Assembly: GCA_964036295.1 (NCBI GenBank)
Contig: OZ038473.1
Location: 14,726,001-14,790,000, forward strand
Origin: Plumapathes pennacea
Taxonomy: Eukaryota; Cnidaria; Anthozoa; Antipatharia; Myriopathidae
Direction of reading: 5' to 3'
Length of the DNA: 64,000 nt
The translations under genes were made by a program, and so were the position numbers. Numbering within the stretch: position 1 is the first letter of the stretch; every line of letters begins with the position of its first letter. Shown in pieces: positions 49,901 to 62,600 of the stretch. The notes beneath the pieces were generated by a model. The model was not told the DNA's origin. It was given only the letters and a program-made list of their open reading frames with translations, and did not search any database.

Positions 49901-51144
49901 CAAAAACAAAAACAAAAACAAGAGTAGCACAATCATGCACAGTTTGCAAGGCTGAGATATTTTGGTGACTGTACCCGAAACGCTGCTGCTCTCCCGTCCA
50001 TGAGCGTCTTGACAAAGTCTTCCTTCTCCTGTACCATCCTCTCCAGACGACGACTTGTTGCCACAAGGTTTTCATGTTCAGCTTTTGCTGTAGCAATCTA
50101 AAACAGTGCATGAAAAAAACTTGCATTAATAAGCAATGGAAGTTTCCAGTTACAACAGAAAGTAAGTGGACAGTATTACGGAGTTTTTATATTTTTCGCA
50201 TCTCACACGAGAAATTGTACAGCGTGGACAATGCGACTTCTGCTACATCTGTGTTGTGAGACCAGAAGCAAAACCAGACTGGATGTGGAGATCACATAAA
50301 ATAAAACCTTTGCCTCCTACCCTCTCTTTCTCTTGCTGTTCCCAGAACTCTCGATCTGTCACTAACTGCTCCTCATACTGCTTTTTCAACAGCGGGATTT
50401 CCTCCAGACGCATGGCACGGGCAAAGTAATCAACCTGGTCACAAAATATTCAACGACAGCAATATTCAACACATCGAATCTTAGTGCAGGGTCTTGAGAT
50501 TCTAAGCTTGGAATAAAGATTTGTATGAAATAATAACATTAATAATAATATAATTTAAGTAACCTTCTTTTCCTGCGTCTTTAGCCTGGTCTGTAGCTCT
50601 CTCTTCTCTTTGTCCAACTGTTCCACTTGTCGTGCTATGATGTCATCAGCACCCATTGCTTCGATCTCCTAAGAGTTTACAAAACAAGCTCTGTGTTATC
50701 AAAGCATGAAAAGTACAACTCAAGTAATAGCAATTTGGAAGTATGATATTGAAGGTTCCACATTTAATAAGACTACTGGTAAAGCAGCAGCCACATTCCT
50801 CAGCTATCAACTATGGTATGTATGGTATGTATGGTATGTTTAAAGCCAATAAAGCTATTTGTTAGTAATATAGATGCGTGTCTTGCCACGGTGAAGGAAC
50901 TGCATGCAGCACATGACTTACTTCTGGAGTGAGATCTTTCAAGGCTTTTGCACCAACTGTGGTTTTCTTGAGTGCTGCTATCTTGTCCATTGCTTGCTTT
51001 TTCTCAATTTCTTCCAACTCCTGCTTTCTTCTCAGAATCTCCCTTCTTTTCCTTTCTTCATTTAGGCGTTTCTGTTCAATCTCAAATTTCTCTTTCTTCT
51101 CGATCTTACGTAGTTGCCTCTCCTTTCTCTCCTGTTGAAATAGG

Positions 51145-51198
<54 letters not shown>

Positions 51199-52501
51199 GG
51201 TGCTTATATGTAGTGAAGAAGGCAACATGCCTTCTTGCATGCCAACAAAACACACCACTATCTTGAGGCCCAGCCATGTACACATATGAACAACTAAATA
51301 AATCAAAATAGGCAACACAATATATATTAATCAATCAATAAAATATGTCTCTGGGTTGCTCTTACCCTCTCTATAATAAGCACCTCCAGGTGTTCTTTGC
51401 GAGCCTCAATAACAGTCTTCCTCTCCAACATCATCTTGTGATCTTTCCTGGCAGAGCGCAGGTAATTCTGAACAATTGCTTCATGGTCCTCCTGCTGCTT
51501 CTCCTGAGACAACAAACCAACAGTTAACATCAGCAATGAACAACAAAAAGCACAACTCACTCACAAAAACACACACACACACACACACACAATACTGAAA
51601 GACTACCCATTACTACTTATTGCTTACTGTAACATACAATAGCTTTACTTAATGTTTGTTTGTACTATTCATGTACTAAATAAATAGAAAAGCATAAGAT
51701 TGTCAGACACAATACCTTGAGCCCAGCTGGCTGAATGGTAGATATTGCTTGGTGCAAAGCAAGAGACATGAGAGCCAACTGGTTGCGTAGTCGCTCTGAA
51801 GGCATGGTCTAGTGGAAATACAAGAACACACAAATCAAACAACTAGAAATCTAGTCATTGTGGAGCACAAGAGAAATAGCAAAACTAAAAATATATTGGT
51901 GTCCAAGTGATCTATGAAGGGTTGTTAGTTATCCTGTGATATTATACATGTATATGTATACAGTACCTGGATATGTGGACCTTCTGGAACTTCCTCCTTG
52001 TGCGCCACATGCAAATCCAAACCAAAACTGACTGACTTGGTGCGATGATCAAGGCGAACCTTGTGAGTGAAGAACAGTTTAGATCACTATGGTATTGATG
52101 ACAATAATAACACCAAGATAACTTTTATACACAGTGGACCTAGAAACTTATCAACAGTCAGTGAAATTTGAAGGAGTAGAAAGTCATGACACCAACATAC
52201 TCATTCCAGGCTGATAAAAGGCACTATCTGAGGATCTTGAATTACCTGCAAGTCATTCAGCTTGGCAACATCTACAATAGCCCTCTCAAGTTGGAATTCT
52301 GTTGCAAATGGTATGAGTGACAACAGCCTGGAGAATTCAATTGTCTGGTACACTTGGGACACCTATTATGATCAGAAGAAAGTCAGCCAGTGCAATGCTA
52401 CAGTTTGCACCAAATCTGTGAAGAGATCTCAGCTCACAGAAGATGGAAAACAGTTAGTGGAGCAAGTGCCACACTTTTTTGTGAGGGTAGGGGGTGGGGG
52501 A

Positions 52502-52537
<36 letters not shown>

Positions 52538-55500
52538 TGGCCAATGAATAGCAACAATATTGTTAAAATGTAATGAGACCAGTTCAAAGAAAATCATAAA
52601 ATATAGAACTAGTACAAAAAAGTTGAATCTCTCTAGGATTAAACACAGATGTTCATCTGCAGGTCTAGGGTGTTGAAATCCTTGTGCAACTGTACTGTGC
52701 TTGGTCAGTTTTATTTTAGCAAACACAAACTGATCCCTTCCACATGCACACCAGGGAATTGATTTCTGTTATTATAATGGCCTCACCTGTTTCAACAGAC
52801 GCACAATACAAATATCTTGCAGAGGTTTGATGTACTGTGACAGTTCCAGCTCAGAATTCTCCTCCAGGAATTCAAAAATTGTGTTGACTTTGGAGCACAG
52901 CTGTAATGGAGCAAAATCTTCCTCTAGCCACTGGTACAGATCTTGAATTTGTGGCATCACATGCTGTAGCACATTCAACTTCAGCTGTTTGTACAACAAA
53001 CACCAAGCATCAATGGACTGTACATGCACACACTTTTCATGAATGCTTTGGTCACCTCTGGACATTGTTGGGGTAAGTCTGGCAGGTACAGTAAGGACTA
53101 AAAGGACATGCTACTATAAGGTAGAATTAACACTGCATACCATATCAGAGATGAGTGATTTCCTGGTGGGAATGCTCTGCAGACTCAACAAGTTGGACAG
53201 CCGTTTAGATTTCTCACGAGCATTCTCATCCAGCTCCAGGTATTTTTCTGTGTTGCTGAGAGAAACAGGAATTGGAACAGCCAATGTGGCAAGGAGAACC
53301 CTGCATGCCATTCTGTTAAAAAAAGAAATAAAAGGAAGGCAGACAAAGTTAGACAACTTTACGCATACCTGTTATCAGTTAACATTATCAGTCATCACTC
53401 TAACCAATAATTTACAGACCAGTTACAGTACAGTAGTATACATGAAGCACTACAGGATCCTAGTGCATGAAAAACATACGGAAAGGCTGTGAAATGTTCT
53501 TGGCCTGTGTAACGATCTATGATATTAAAATGCTCCTTTAGCACAGTTGCCTCTACAATGTGAATAAGGATGATAATGTGAAAACCCTGTGAAACTGGAT
53601 AAAATTTCACTGTTTTTTTTTTACATGCCATGATCTAGTAGTGTAAGTTAGCATATTCAAAAAAAAAAAAAAAGAGCTATTGACACACGGTACCTTTGTG
53701 ATTCTTCTGGTGTGATGGATTTCTTTTGTTCTCTCAACAAAACGTACAGGCGGTTTAGAGTACAGGCATGAAACAAGTAGTTCTCTGCTTTCCAGAACAC
53801 TAGAGCCACTTTCTCATAATAATTAGCCATCACTTGGGGCTTGGGTTGTCTTTTGGACAACTGCATAAGGTTATATACATCCTCCACAGCTTTGAACGCT
53901 TCCTAAAAAGAGAGAGAGAGAGCAAAGGTGCCATCAAAGTGTTGACAAAGTGCCAAAAAAAGAGAGAAAAAGTGGAAAGAAAATATTAAAAACTATTATC
54001 TTCCACAGCAAAAAAGAGCAAAGGTGGCCTCCAAGTGTCCCTCGAAACTGAAACTTCTCTAGTAGGCCAAACACTATCAGGTACATGAACACTATGCAGA
54101 ATACAAGAAAGTCTAGGTCCTCCCCTGTGAAAGAGACGTATGGTAGATAGGAGATTTTGTGCATACCTGCCACAGCTCCATGCTGATAGCAATGTCAAGT
54201 TGTGCAAGTCGCGTCTCTAGATGCATCTGCAGACTGTCAGGGTTGCTCAGGTTGATAGAGTTTGGTTGTCCTTGATGCTTGATGGCATTGTTCAAGTGAT
54301 TCCTCAGCTGCAGAATTTTAACAAAAACAACATTTCTTTATTCTACTGTAGTTACAACCTTATAAATATATTTCATCAAAGCAAATGTCATCATTACAGG
54401 TGGCTCACTACTGCTATCCATGAACCAATTTGCAAATGATACAATGTTCACGGCTGTTATAAACAAATAGAAGACTTACATTATCACACAACTTTCGGAA
54501 CTCAGTGCGTCTGGTGTACTTCAGACAGAACTTGAATGCTGAAACCAACAGAATTGATTATCATGTTAGATGTTTTCAAAACAGGATATTTTAATCACCA
54601 AGTACATAATAATATTCTTGTCATGTAATAAAACTTCATTTAGAGGGATGAAGCTGTGTCTTGCCCAGTGTTAGCAGACTTTCCTGGTGGAGCTAGTACA
54701 TGTACAATAGGTTTCGCTAACACTTGCCAGGATTAACTGGCAGGGCTAATGCATCATGGTTGCACAGGACCCTGAGGCCTTGTACCAATTAATTTTTGTC
54801 CTCATCACACCCTGAGTATTTCTGTTGTGTATGCTACTGACTATTCATGTTTTAAATTAGCTCACCTAACTGAGCTGTTTCATGATAGAGTTTCTCCACT
54901 CTGATATTATTACGCAGCAGCTCCAGAACATTGCGATATGCTTCCCACAGAAACTTGACCCAAGGGGTAAGCATGACTCTGTCAGTACGGTCTTGGGTTC
55001 CTTCACCACTCACAAAACTCAGAAGAACACTGGAAAACACAAATCAGAACTTTAGCCAGTACATGGAAAAATTACCTGAGTGTACATTGCAATTCTTTAG
55101 CAAAACATCCTGTAATACTATGTTAGATAATCTTACCTCTCTGGTGTTTGAATCTGATCCAGATCATCAACAGTCACTTGTTCCCGGGATTCCTGTTGGG
55201 CAGCAAATGCTCTGTCCTCAGAAAGTTTCAGGAAGAAACGAATGACATCTTCTAAAGAAGCAATGTTGACTTGTTGACAGATCAGCTTGTACTGGTACAG
55301 TCCTTCCTTTGCCACATGGCTGCGGCGCAGGTCAACGCACAGCTGCAGGTACTTGAATAAGATTGGTTCATGGATTTTGTTCTGCCATGTCCTATGCTTC
55401 TTGCTCTTTATGACATCATAAAGTGCATCCAATGCTGGCTCTTTCTTGCCAACTTCAATAAATTCTGTAAAAAACAGCATTAAAATATTATTTTATCAAT

Positions 55501-56208
55501 AACCACAACAGGATTGAAATAATTAATGGTTATCCAGTTCTCCCAGATAACCAAAAAATAATGTGCTGGGGCAATCAAATAATTTTAATAAGTATGTGAT
55601 CAAACACTGCAGTTTGATCCTACTTTCAACTCAATGAAACATCTAATGAAGGAGGTGTGGGGCAGCCAAAAGAGTGAATGAAGCGACCAAGACACGACTT
55701 GAATGAGCACAAAAGCTAAATTCAAACCCTGCAAAGGTACAGATCTAAATATAACACAAATAATGTCGTCATATTCAGATACTTGTTTTCCTACAAGTAC
55801 ATGCACCGCTCAAAGTATAGTCGGTACATACAGTACATGTATACGCTAATATTGTTAAGGAAAGAAGTCCGGATCGAAGTAAGACACGAGGTTAATCTGA
55901 ATATAAACTTGATATTACACTGATAAATACAATCAAGTCAAATCAAGGCCCAGTTTCCTTTCCTAATCAACTAAAACTCTTTAAAACCTTCTGCAAAGAT
56001 AAAGGAATTTGAAAACAGTGCGATCGACGACCAGAAAGTACACCCACTAAGGCAACGTGTCATAGGAATATTCATTAAAGACCCAATGTTCTTTAACAAA
56101 ACTCGGGATCGATGTCTCTGTACTAGATTATTCTATGGATGAAAAGCTTTTTGACTTACCGTTAGCTCGTTTTAAAGCGTTCTCCGGGCGTTGAAAATAA
56201 ATCGGCAT
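46988..56208 (-). CDS. eif3a: Eukaryotic translation initiation factor 3 subunit A
   Basis: The largest scaffold subunit of eIF3, which binds the 40S ribosome and recruits mRNA. Twenty-two exons give 1149 aa: 56160-56208, 55137-55464, 54866-55029, 54480-54538, 54167-54307, 53694-53902, 53141-53312, 52787-52984, 52246-52362, 51967-52059, 51716-51808, 51366-51503, 50922-51131, 50564-50668, 50321-50434, 49975-50097, 49618-49771, 49040-49267, 47968-48351, 47719-47814, 47372-47551, 46988-47082. It begins [18 protein letters not shown], as in other animals. A helical PCI region ends around residue 490, then a long charged coiled coil (residues 500-900), then an Arg/Asp-rich repeat tail. It ends [11 protein letters not shown], matching the conserved GWTTV tail. 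All phases agree. The last exon's acceptor is cagcag, so a one-residue alternative is possible. Intron 18 carries a MITE. Confidence 0.96.
47094..47130. repeat. (AAAC)n tract in the last eIF3a intron
   Basis: Repeated aaac units lie just upstream (in gene sense) of the last eIF3a exon. On the minus strand they form a pyrimidine-rich tgtt run. Confidence 0.8.
48416..48644. mobile_element. MITE-like element with GGGCCC terminal inverted repeats (copy 2) in an eIF3a intron
   Basis: The left end ggcccagctgtttaaagcc pairs with the right end, which reads gggcccagttgttcaagca when reverse-complemented. The inner motif taatccaggatta matches copy 1 at 5884-6122. Length is about 229 bp. It lies within the intron between exons 18 and 19, so it is tolerated by splicing. 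Confidence 0.75.
49886..49921. repeat. (AAAAAC)n tract in an eIF3a intron
   Basis: Tandem caaaaa-type units of about 36 bp between eIF3a exons 16 and 17. Confidence 0.8.
51144..51198. repeat. (ACA)n microsatellite in eIF3a intron 12
   Basis: About 18 acaaca trinucleotide units directly upstream (gene sense) of eIF3a exon 13. Read on the minus strand they are ttg units, placing the repeat beside the exon 13 acceptor. Confidence 0.95.
51569..51591. repeat. (AC)n microsatellite in an eIF3a intron
   Basis: A run of about 11 ac dinucleotides between eIF3a exons 11 and 12. Confidence 0.9.
52490..52537 (+). repeat. G-rich tract in eIF3a intron 8
   Basis: Runs of ggggg and a 12-G stretch followed by gga units. 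It is a potential quadruplex on the strand opposite the eIF3a transcript and the source of artefactual Gly/Arg and Pro-run frames. Confidence 0.8.
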
Positions 56209-56795
56209 TTTAAAGAATTGCCGAGAAACACCACACGTACAGTAATGGCGGATCACGCGGAGTGCAGGAACCGGCGCCCGCGCTACACTTCCAGCAGCTG
56301 CAGCCAGCCTCGAGCCCAGACCAACAATACTGGGCCCCAGGGAAGGGAGGGGAGGTCTCAACTTCGTTCCGCAGAAAAAGACCCTTGGGGACGAGGTTGG
56401 GGAGGTTTGAAAGAATATTCAAAGGACCCTGTAAGTCTGTAAGACCCTGTAAGTCTGACGAAATTTTTCTAAGAGTTGCAATAAATATTTTTTTGCTCAA
56501 AATTGGCCAAATTTATCTAAAAGTCGATCGGAACTATTTGGAAATTTTCCTGCGAGTACAACGACAATCTCGATATACTACTTATTGCATTTGAGACGAC
56601 CACATAAAGTCAGAACATTAGTTATACCAGTAGTTCGCCTGTTCGCTGTTACGTCATGGCGCGGTGACGACACAAACGAGTGAGAGCGCGCAGATTTACA
56701 CGCAGTTACAGTTTAACAGTTTTCTGAGACCAGTCCTCATCCCTAGTGGCCTTTGCGAATAATACTGGCTGTGCAGGGCCGGTGAAAACAGTAGC
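56209..56795. promoter_or_regulatory. Divergent promoter region between eIF3a and the armadillo-like gene
   Basis: 587 bp separate the two divergent start codons. A gtaatggcgg YY1-like element lies about 35 bp from the eIF3a start, and a ttacgtcatgg CRE-like site lies at about 56650. GC content is higher here than in the surrounding intergenic DNA, as expected for a housekeeping promoter. Motif roles are inferred. Confidence 0.45.
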
Positions 56796-59210
56796 ATGGA
56801 GTGGATAGCACGGTTCGTAACTGGATTTCGTAATATCGAACAACGAGCAGGCGCTGGTATGCAATGTTTGCTTTAAAATAACTATTTCGTTGCTATGTCT
56901 ATTTTAACATGATACACATGAACAAGGGATGAGAAATGGTTAAAATTATGTAGGTTTCTCCCAAATGGATGACGTGGGAGCGTTAGTGGACGATGACCTG
57001 TATGAGCGAGATATTCTGATGGCCGCCAAGACACTCGACTGTTCGTCGCTTCTGGGAGAACGGATTAATGGTAATAACACAGTTTAGAGGATATCCTTTG
57101 AGTTATCAGCCTGATGACCACCATAAAGCCCTGACCAAACGAGGTGCAAGTCAACGCAAGTCGATGCAAGTTTTCAAACTTGCGCGGACTTGCGTTTCGT
57201 TTGGCCACCAACTTGCACGGACTTGCATCGACTTGCAGTGACTTGTATGGAATTTGAACATGTTCAAATTTTCATGCGAGTCGACGCAAGTTTTTCACCT
57301 AAAACAGCAAAGAGCGCATTAGCAAAGGCAAGTCTAAATCAAAAAAATAAAAAGTAAAAGCCTCCTCATTAAGCTCCAGCTCAAGAGAGACTTTTTACTC
57401 GGTTTCTGACTCAGAACCGTCTAAAAAAGAAAAAGTTTTTACAAAACTTGCATGAGCTTGCATCGACTTGCGTCTCGTTTGGCCACCTTTTGCAAGTCGA
57501 TGCAAATTTTTTGTCATGTTGAACTTGCATCGACTTGCATCTCGTTTGGCCAGAGCTTAAGCCTTCTACAGGACGCCAAGTGACGTCCAACATCACGTAG
57601 TTCTTAGGAGTCTATCTTGTTTTGTGTAAAAGGTTGTGCGGCAAATGTCTTTAATCAGTTTTATCTTTTCTTCAGCTGTTAAGGACATCGGTCACATCTC
57701 CTGGTCAGGTAAAGTGATGTCAAACTCGAAATGATAACTGTAAGGGAGTTTGAGGGAAGAGTACTACAGTTAGCGGAAAGTACCTGATGTTGAATTGAGT
57801 CACTTAGAAGCAAATCTCTACTTACAGGCGGTGCCCCAGTGGCAAAGTTCGCAGGCAATCAACTGGTGAATCTTGTGAGCATCATAAAAGACGCACATGA
57901 ACCCATTCCCTTGAAAGTGGTAAGAACCGGGCGGTCCTGGGTGAGAGCCAAGTTGCACCTGTCCAGGTTCTGTTTTTTTCGCCTCTTTAATAAATAGCTT
58001 CATGTTTCCAGGTAGGACAAAAAAGAGTCGCTGTGACAATTTAATGGCTTTTTCGAAGCTATCGTCAAGTCTACATTTCGTACGTGTATACGTAAGTCCA
58101 ATGATGAAACAAATGTTTTGCTTTTCAGTGTGCTGTGCACGCTATTAGCGAGATCTGCTGTGATCATCAAGAGAACAAAGATAGAAGCAGGTAAAACACA
58201 TACGTTGTTTCCACGAAATGGAACTGAGCCTCCGAGGGTGACTTTCGCTCAGATCAACAGTTCTACCCAATTAAGTTTAGGCTGCACTTTAAAGTTGTTA
58301 TTTTATAACCGATAAAACACCGGAAAAATCTGAATTTCCCAAGGAGAAATGTAGATGGGTATTGTTCCGCCTTTTGATTGGTTGAGAACCGACTAAAATA
58401 GTAGAAATAATCTTAACGAACGACCGATGACGTAAGATTCTAGTTGTATAAATAAGTCCAAAGTGACTTGTGATTGTCCCAATGAATTCCTTTTCAGGTT
58501 CTTGGGTTTAATTGAAGCATTGGTTGATCTGTTACGGACTATAGACACTGACCTCGGAGAACTGGTAAGCCATTAATTCAGTAGTAACTTTCTGTTTTCT
58601 TTCATCTGTTGCGCTTTATCGTTGAGCATGAAGGCTTCACCCGCTAACCAGAATTATTTGAAATATCTGACCAATTCTATGGTCGAGCTATTAGTTATTG
58701 ATATTTAGTTTTAATCATCAGAGGCGAGCTGCCACAGACACATTATTGACAGTGATATGTGATCACTTTGAAAATCAACAAACTCTCCTCGCTGTTCCCA
58801 AGTTGCAGGTGAGCACGACCGAATAAACAGCAAAGTATATTTTTCAGTCATGAAACCATACACGCGAATACATGCAAAACGTTCCGACTTCCGGTTCAAC
58901 AGTTCTAAGAATTTGCCGTATTTTCTGCGGGGTGGTATTGGAGCAGGATTTTTTCTTTTTTTGCTGCCCTTGTTTATTCGTGGTACACTTTTATCTCCAG
59001 GAAACTTTGTGTCGCATTTCAATGGAAGAATGGATCGCTTGGGAGGTGAATGAAGCGGAGCAACTTCTTCGATTTCTTGGTTTTAATGTCACAAGTGAGT
59101 ACCGTGTCGTTACTATGTGCTGCTCACGTATTTCCGTTTACTAACTGACTTCTCTTTTGTCGACAGGAAACAAATGGAGTGTACTTCGTTCACTGCTCAT
59201 GAAATCATAA
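56796..59210 (+). CDS. Small armadillo-like helical repeat protein, function unknown
   Basis: Nine exons give 218 aa: 56796-56856, 56954-57070, 57676-57708, 57828-57919, 58129-58190, 58498-58564, 58722-58808, 59001-59094, 59167-59210. All phases agree. The sequence is alpha-helical throughout with Leu/Ala-rich segments such as VAKFAGNQLVNLVSIIKD, KVCAVHAISEICCDHQENK and FLGLIEALVDLL followed by RRAATDTLLTVICDH. This is the spacing of two to three armadillo-type helix triplets, so a protein-protein interaction role is likely. The N-terminus (MEWIARFVTGF) is amphipathic. No catalytic motif is visible and I do not recognise the specific family member. The start is the first ATG after the divergent promoter. 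Intron 2 contains an inverted-repeat element. Confidence 0.85.
57126..57558. mobile_element. Inverted-repeat element built of short gacttgcatc subrepeats
   Basis: The left end aagccctgaccaaacgaggt matches the reverse complement of the right end, aagctctggccaaacgagat, and similarity continues through tgcaagtcgatgcaag. Internally, units like cgacttgcat recur more than ten times in both orientations. It is about 433 bp, lies within intron 2 of the armadillo-like gene and has no coding capacity. The structure suggests a foldback-type or MITE element. Confidence 0.7.
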
Positions 59211-59632
59211 GCCGGCATCACTTGCAAAGCAGAGGGCAACAAAATGAAAATGAGCGTTGAATGAACTGAGAACCAATAAGAGAATGAACATAAGAGACGA
59301 TTTAACAACTTGTGCGACATTTACTACTGTTTAATACAAGGTGCCCATCCTTCATGTAAGGCTATTTACAGCGGGCATGCAGGTGTTCACACACGAACAC
59401 CTTTTCTCTTGATTGGTTAAATGTGACCACGTGGTCTGCTTAACTGTACAGAGAGTGATTAATTATCGAATCACAAACTCTAAAATAAACTACACAGAGT
59501 AAATATTAAAACTAAAACGATAAAAACTGAAACGACTGACAATCCCAATTTGAACTAATTGATCTAAAAGCGATAAACTAGTAAATCTAGACTCACTAAA
59601 AGTACCTTTGGTCTCTAGCTCTAGCGGTATGT
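59211..59632. other. Convergent 3' region of the armadillo-like and Ki-67-like genes
   Basis: AT-rich 3' UTR DNA shared by two convergent genes. An aataaa at about 59482 (plus strand) could polyadenylate the armadillo-like transcript. No other feature was seen. Confidence 0.5.
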
Positions 59633-62600
59633 TCACTTTCTGGATCTTGTTGAGCGACGAACCGATTGCCTTGTCTGCCTCGTTTCCGCCACTTCTGCAA
59701 CAGCCTTTTTCTGTTCAGCGCGGGTTTTTTTGGCTGCGGGAGGCTTGGATTCCACGCTCTCGGGTGCACCTCGCTTTTGTCCCCTGCTTGTTACTCTGGC
59801 AGGTGGAGCCTCTGCGCTGCGACCGCGCCGTGCACTGGGTACTATTTTCTTGTGCAGTTCTTCAAGTTGTTCTTCTTCTGCTTTCTTGGTGACTGCCACA
59901 CTTCTTCCGCCACGCCTTGTCCTTGGCTGTTCGACCTGGGCTGCTACCTTCGCTTCCTTGTCGGCCAATTTCGCTGCCCGGGTTTCCCGTTTCTTGTTTA
60001 CCGACTCAAGGTCGCCCTTCGTGCTGGAGTCCACGGTTTCTTGTTTGTTCTTGGCTGGTCTTTTGCGTGTTGTTCGTTTCGGCTCCGCTACTTTGTCAGG
60101 AACGCTGACAGTCTTTGCGGTAGCACGGGTCCTGCGGCCGTTGGTCTGTTCTGTGGGCTCACCATCGGAGCTTTCTGTCTCCTTGGTACGGCTGTTTCTG
60201 CTCTTTGTGACGTCAGGTTTGGTCACTTCCTTCACAGGCTGGGGCTCTTTGGCTCGTGATCGGGTACGAGTGCGGATCAGTACTGCAGGCTCATTAGCTT
60301 CGCACACTATCTGTGTGGAGCTTGTTGGGTCAGATTCCTCTATGACGCCATTCTTGCGTCGGCTAGCTCTGGTGCCACGCGTTGCCTTCGATTTGTCTTC
60401 CTCAATAGTTTTCTCACTTGGGACCGGGTCAACGACCTGCTTGGGTTCCTGTGTTGCACGGCTAGCTCTGGTGCCACGCGTTGTCTTCGGTTTGTCTTCC
60501 TCAATAGTTTTCTCACTTGGGACCGGGTCAACAGGCTGCTTGGGTTCCTTTGTTGCACGGCTAGCTCTGGTGCCACGCGTTGTCTTCGGTTTGTCTTCCT
60601 CAATAGTTTTCTCACTTGGGACCGGGTCAACAGGCTGCTTGGGTTCCTTTGTTGCACGGCTAGCTCTGGTGCCACGCGTTGTCTTCGGTTTGTCTTCCTC
60701 AATAGTTTTCTCACTTGGGACCGGGTCAACGACCTGCTTGGGTTCCTGTGTTGCACGGCTAGCTCTGGTGCCACGCGTTGTCTTCGGTTTGTCTTCCTCA
60801 ATAATTTTCTCACTTGGGACCGGGTCAACGAGCTGCTTGGGTTCCTGTGTTGCACGGCTAGCTCTGGTGCCATGCGTTGTCTTCGGTTTGTCTTCCTCGA
60901 TAGGTTTCTCACTTGGGACCGGGTCAACAGGCTGCTCGGGTTCCTGTGTTATACGCGTGTTTCTTCGAGGACGAGAAGTGGTTTTAGAGCTCTTAGCATT
61001 CCTTCGATTAGCCTTCGGCTTGGCGACTTCTTGCTCCTTTATTACTTCCAGCATAGGCGAGTCTTTCAGAGTAGTAGTTTCCCTTATATGATACGGAGAT
61101 GCAAGGGGTGTTTCGACCTCAGTGATTGGTTCCAGAGCGCTGCGCTTGAACACCAATGGTGTAGGAGTTTGCACGACTCCAGGGGCCTGTGGCTTACTCC
61201 TTGATCGTGTGTTCCTCACGGGTGGTTCAGCAGTTTGCAGCTCTTGCTTGGTGTTCACCGCACGTGTTCTTCGCGTTCTTTTAGGTGTCGGTTCAGTGAT
61301 GGAGGCGTCCACAGGTGCTGCTCGTTTGTTTCGTGTGGTTCGTGGCTCTGACACGAGAGTTGTTTTTTTCTCGGTTTCCTCTGCTGTTTTGGTCGGTTCA
61401 GTGTTGGAAGCGTTCACGGGTGCTGCTCGTTTGTTTCGCGGCTTTTCTGCTGTTTTCTTGGAAGCTGGTGTGTGCTTGGCAAATGGTCGCTTCTTGTAAA
61501 CCTCGTCATTCACTTCTTGTTCGTTCTGCGCCGGGCTGAACTGAGGAGAAGTAAACATCTCCGGCTGGAAGTTGTCCTCTGCGTTGTACATGTCTCTTGG
61601 AGTTTTAGGTGTACTCAGCAGACGTGTCAAACCCTCTAGGTTCACGCTCTTTCTGCTCTGCGCTGGCGAGCGGGCGGACTGGGCACTGGCTGTTGACTGC
61701 ACAGGCTCTTGACTTGGCGTATGAAACATCTCGGCCACATAATTGTCGGCTGCATCCACAGGATTAGAACGCGTCTTTGGAATGCGTAACAGACGAGTTA
61801 TTCCCCTGTAGTCAACACTATTGCGTGACACACTCTTCCTGGTCTTGGTATTTGCTTTGCTGGGTGAGCGTAACGAGGGCGTGGTAGAGGGTTGTGGTGC
61901 ATCGATAAACTCCAGCGGAGATTCAGGCAGCTCTAGATGGAAGGAATCAATAATGGGGCTCTCTGGAAAGCTGGCGCGTGTCACCTTGCATGCTGACCGA
62001 AGTGATGGGGTGGTAGAGGGGGCAATAGCTTCTACTGCATGTATATCGAGCTGGGCTTTACGCAGAGATGGAGTATAACTTGGTGCGACTGGTTTAATCA
62101 CTGTGATGGGAGTACACACGTCTGTTTCTTGATCCTTGACTGGTGGGGTCGTAAACATCTCTGGGACCCCCTCCAAGTCCTGGGTGGTAGAGCATGCTTT
62201 AGGTGCAGCGGTTGCCCGTCCAAGGCTAGCGAGCCATTTGCTGGGAGCCACTTTTGCTTTGGGCGTTTGCTTGGTGGTGACTGGAGGACTGGCGAACATC
62301 TCAGACAGGCCCACAAGATCTCCTGCAGGGGTACTTCGTTCTCGGGCCCCGTGGGTAGCAACAGACAGACTTCCTAGCCAGCTGCGGGTTTGTCTGTCAA
62401 CATTGGACGTGCTCTTTGTTGTCTTCTCAGGGGAATTGGGTGCGCAGCTATCAGTATTGGATGACGTACTGACTATGTCTTGTGACGATGCTTTGGTGGA
62501 AAGTCTGTGGGACTCTGTGTTTAAAGAAATGAGAGACATGAAGTTAGCCAACAATTTCATGTTCTACTAAACTTGTTTTCAGACCAGGCTAACTCAACAT

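Noticed and set aside
51106..51334. Poly-Leu, poly-Cys and poly-Gln frames
   Set aside because: Six-frame translations of the (ACA)n microsatellite in an eIF3a intron.
52772..53065. Upstream extension of eIF3a exon 8 starting at an ATG-like codon
   Set aside because: The conserved eIF3a sequence begins only after the cag acceptor before 52984; the extra residues are intronic.
60340..60927. Minus-strand alternative frame with repeated RKTNRRQR units
   Set aside because: An out-of-frame reading of the same 99-bp repeats; periodic repeats stay open in several frames.
59730..61091. Long 453-codon plus-strand open frame rich in Leu, Val and Ser
   Set aside because: It is exactly antisense to the repetitive Ki-67-like coding exon and its repeats mirror the 99-bp units. 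The minus frame has splice-consistent neighbours and family motifs.
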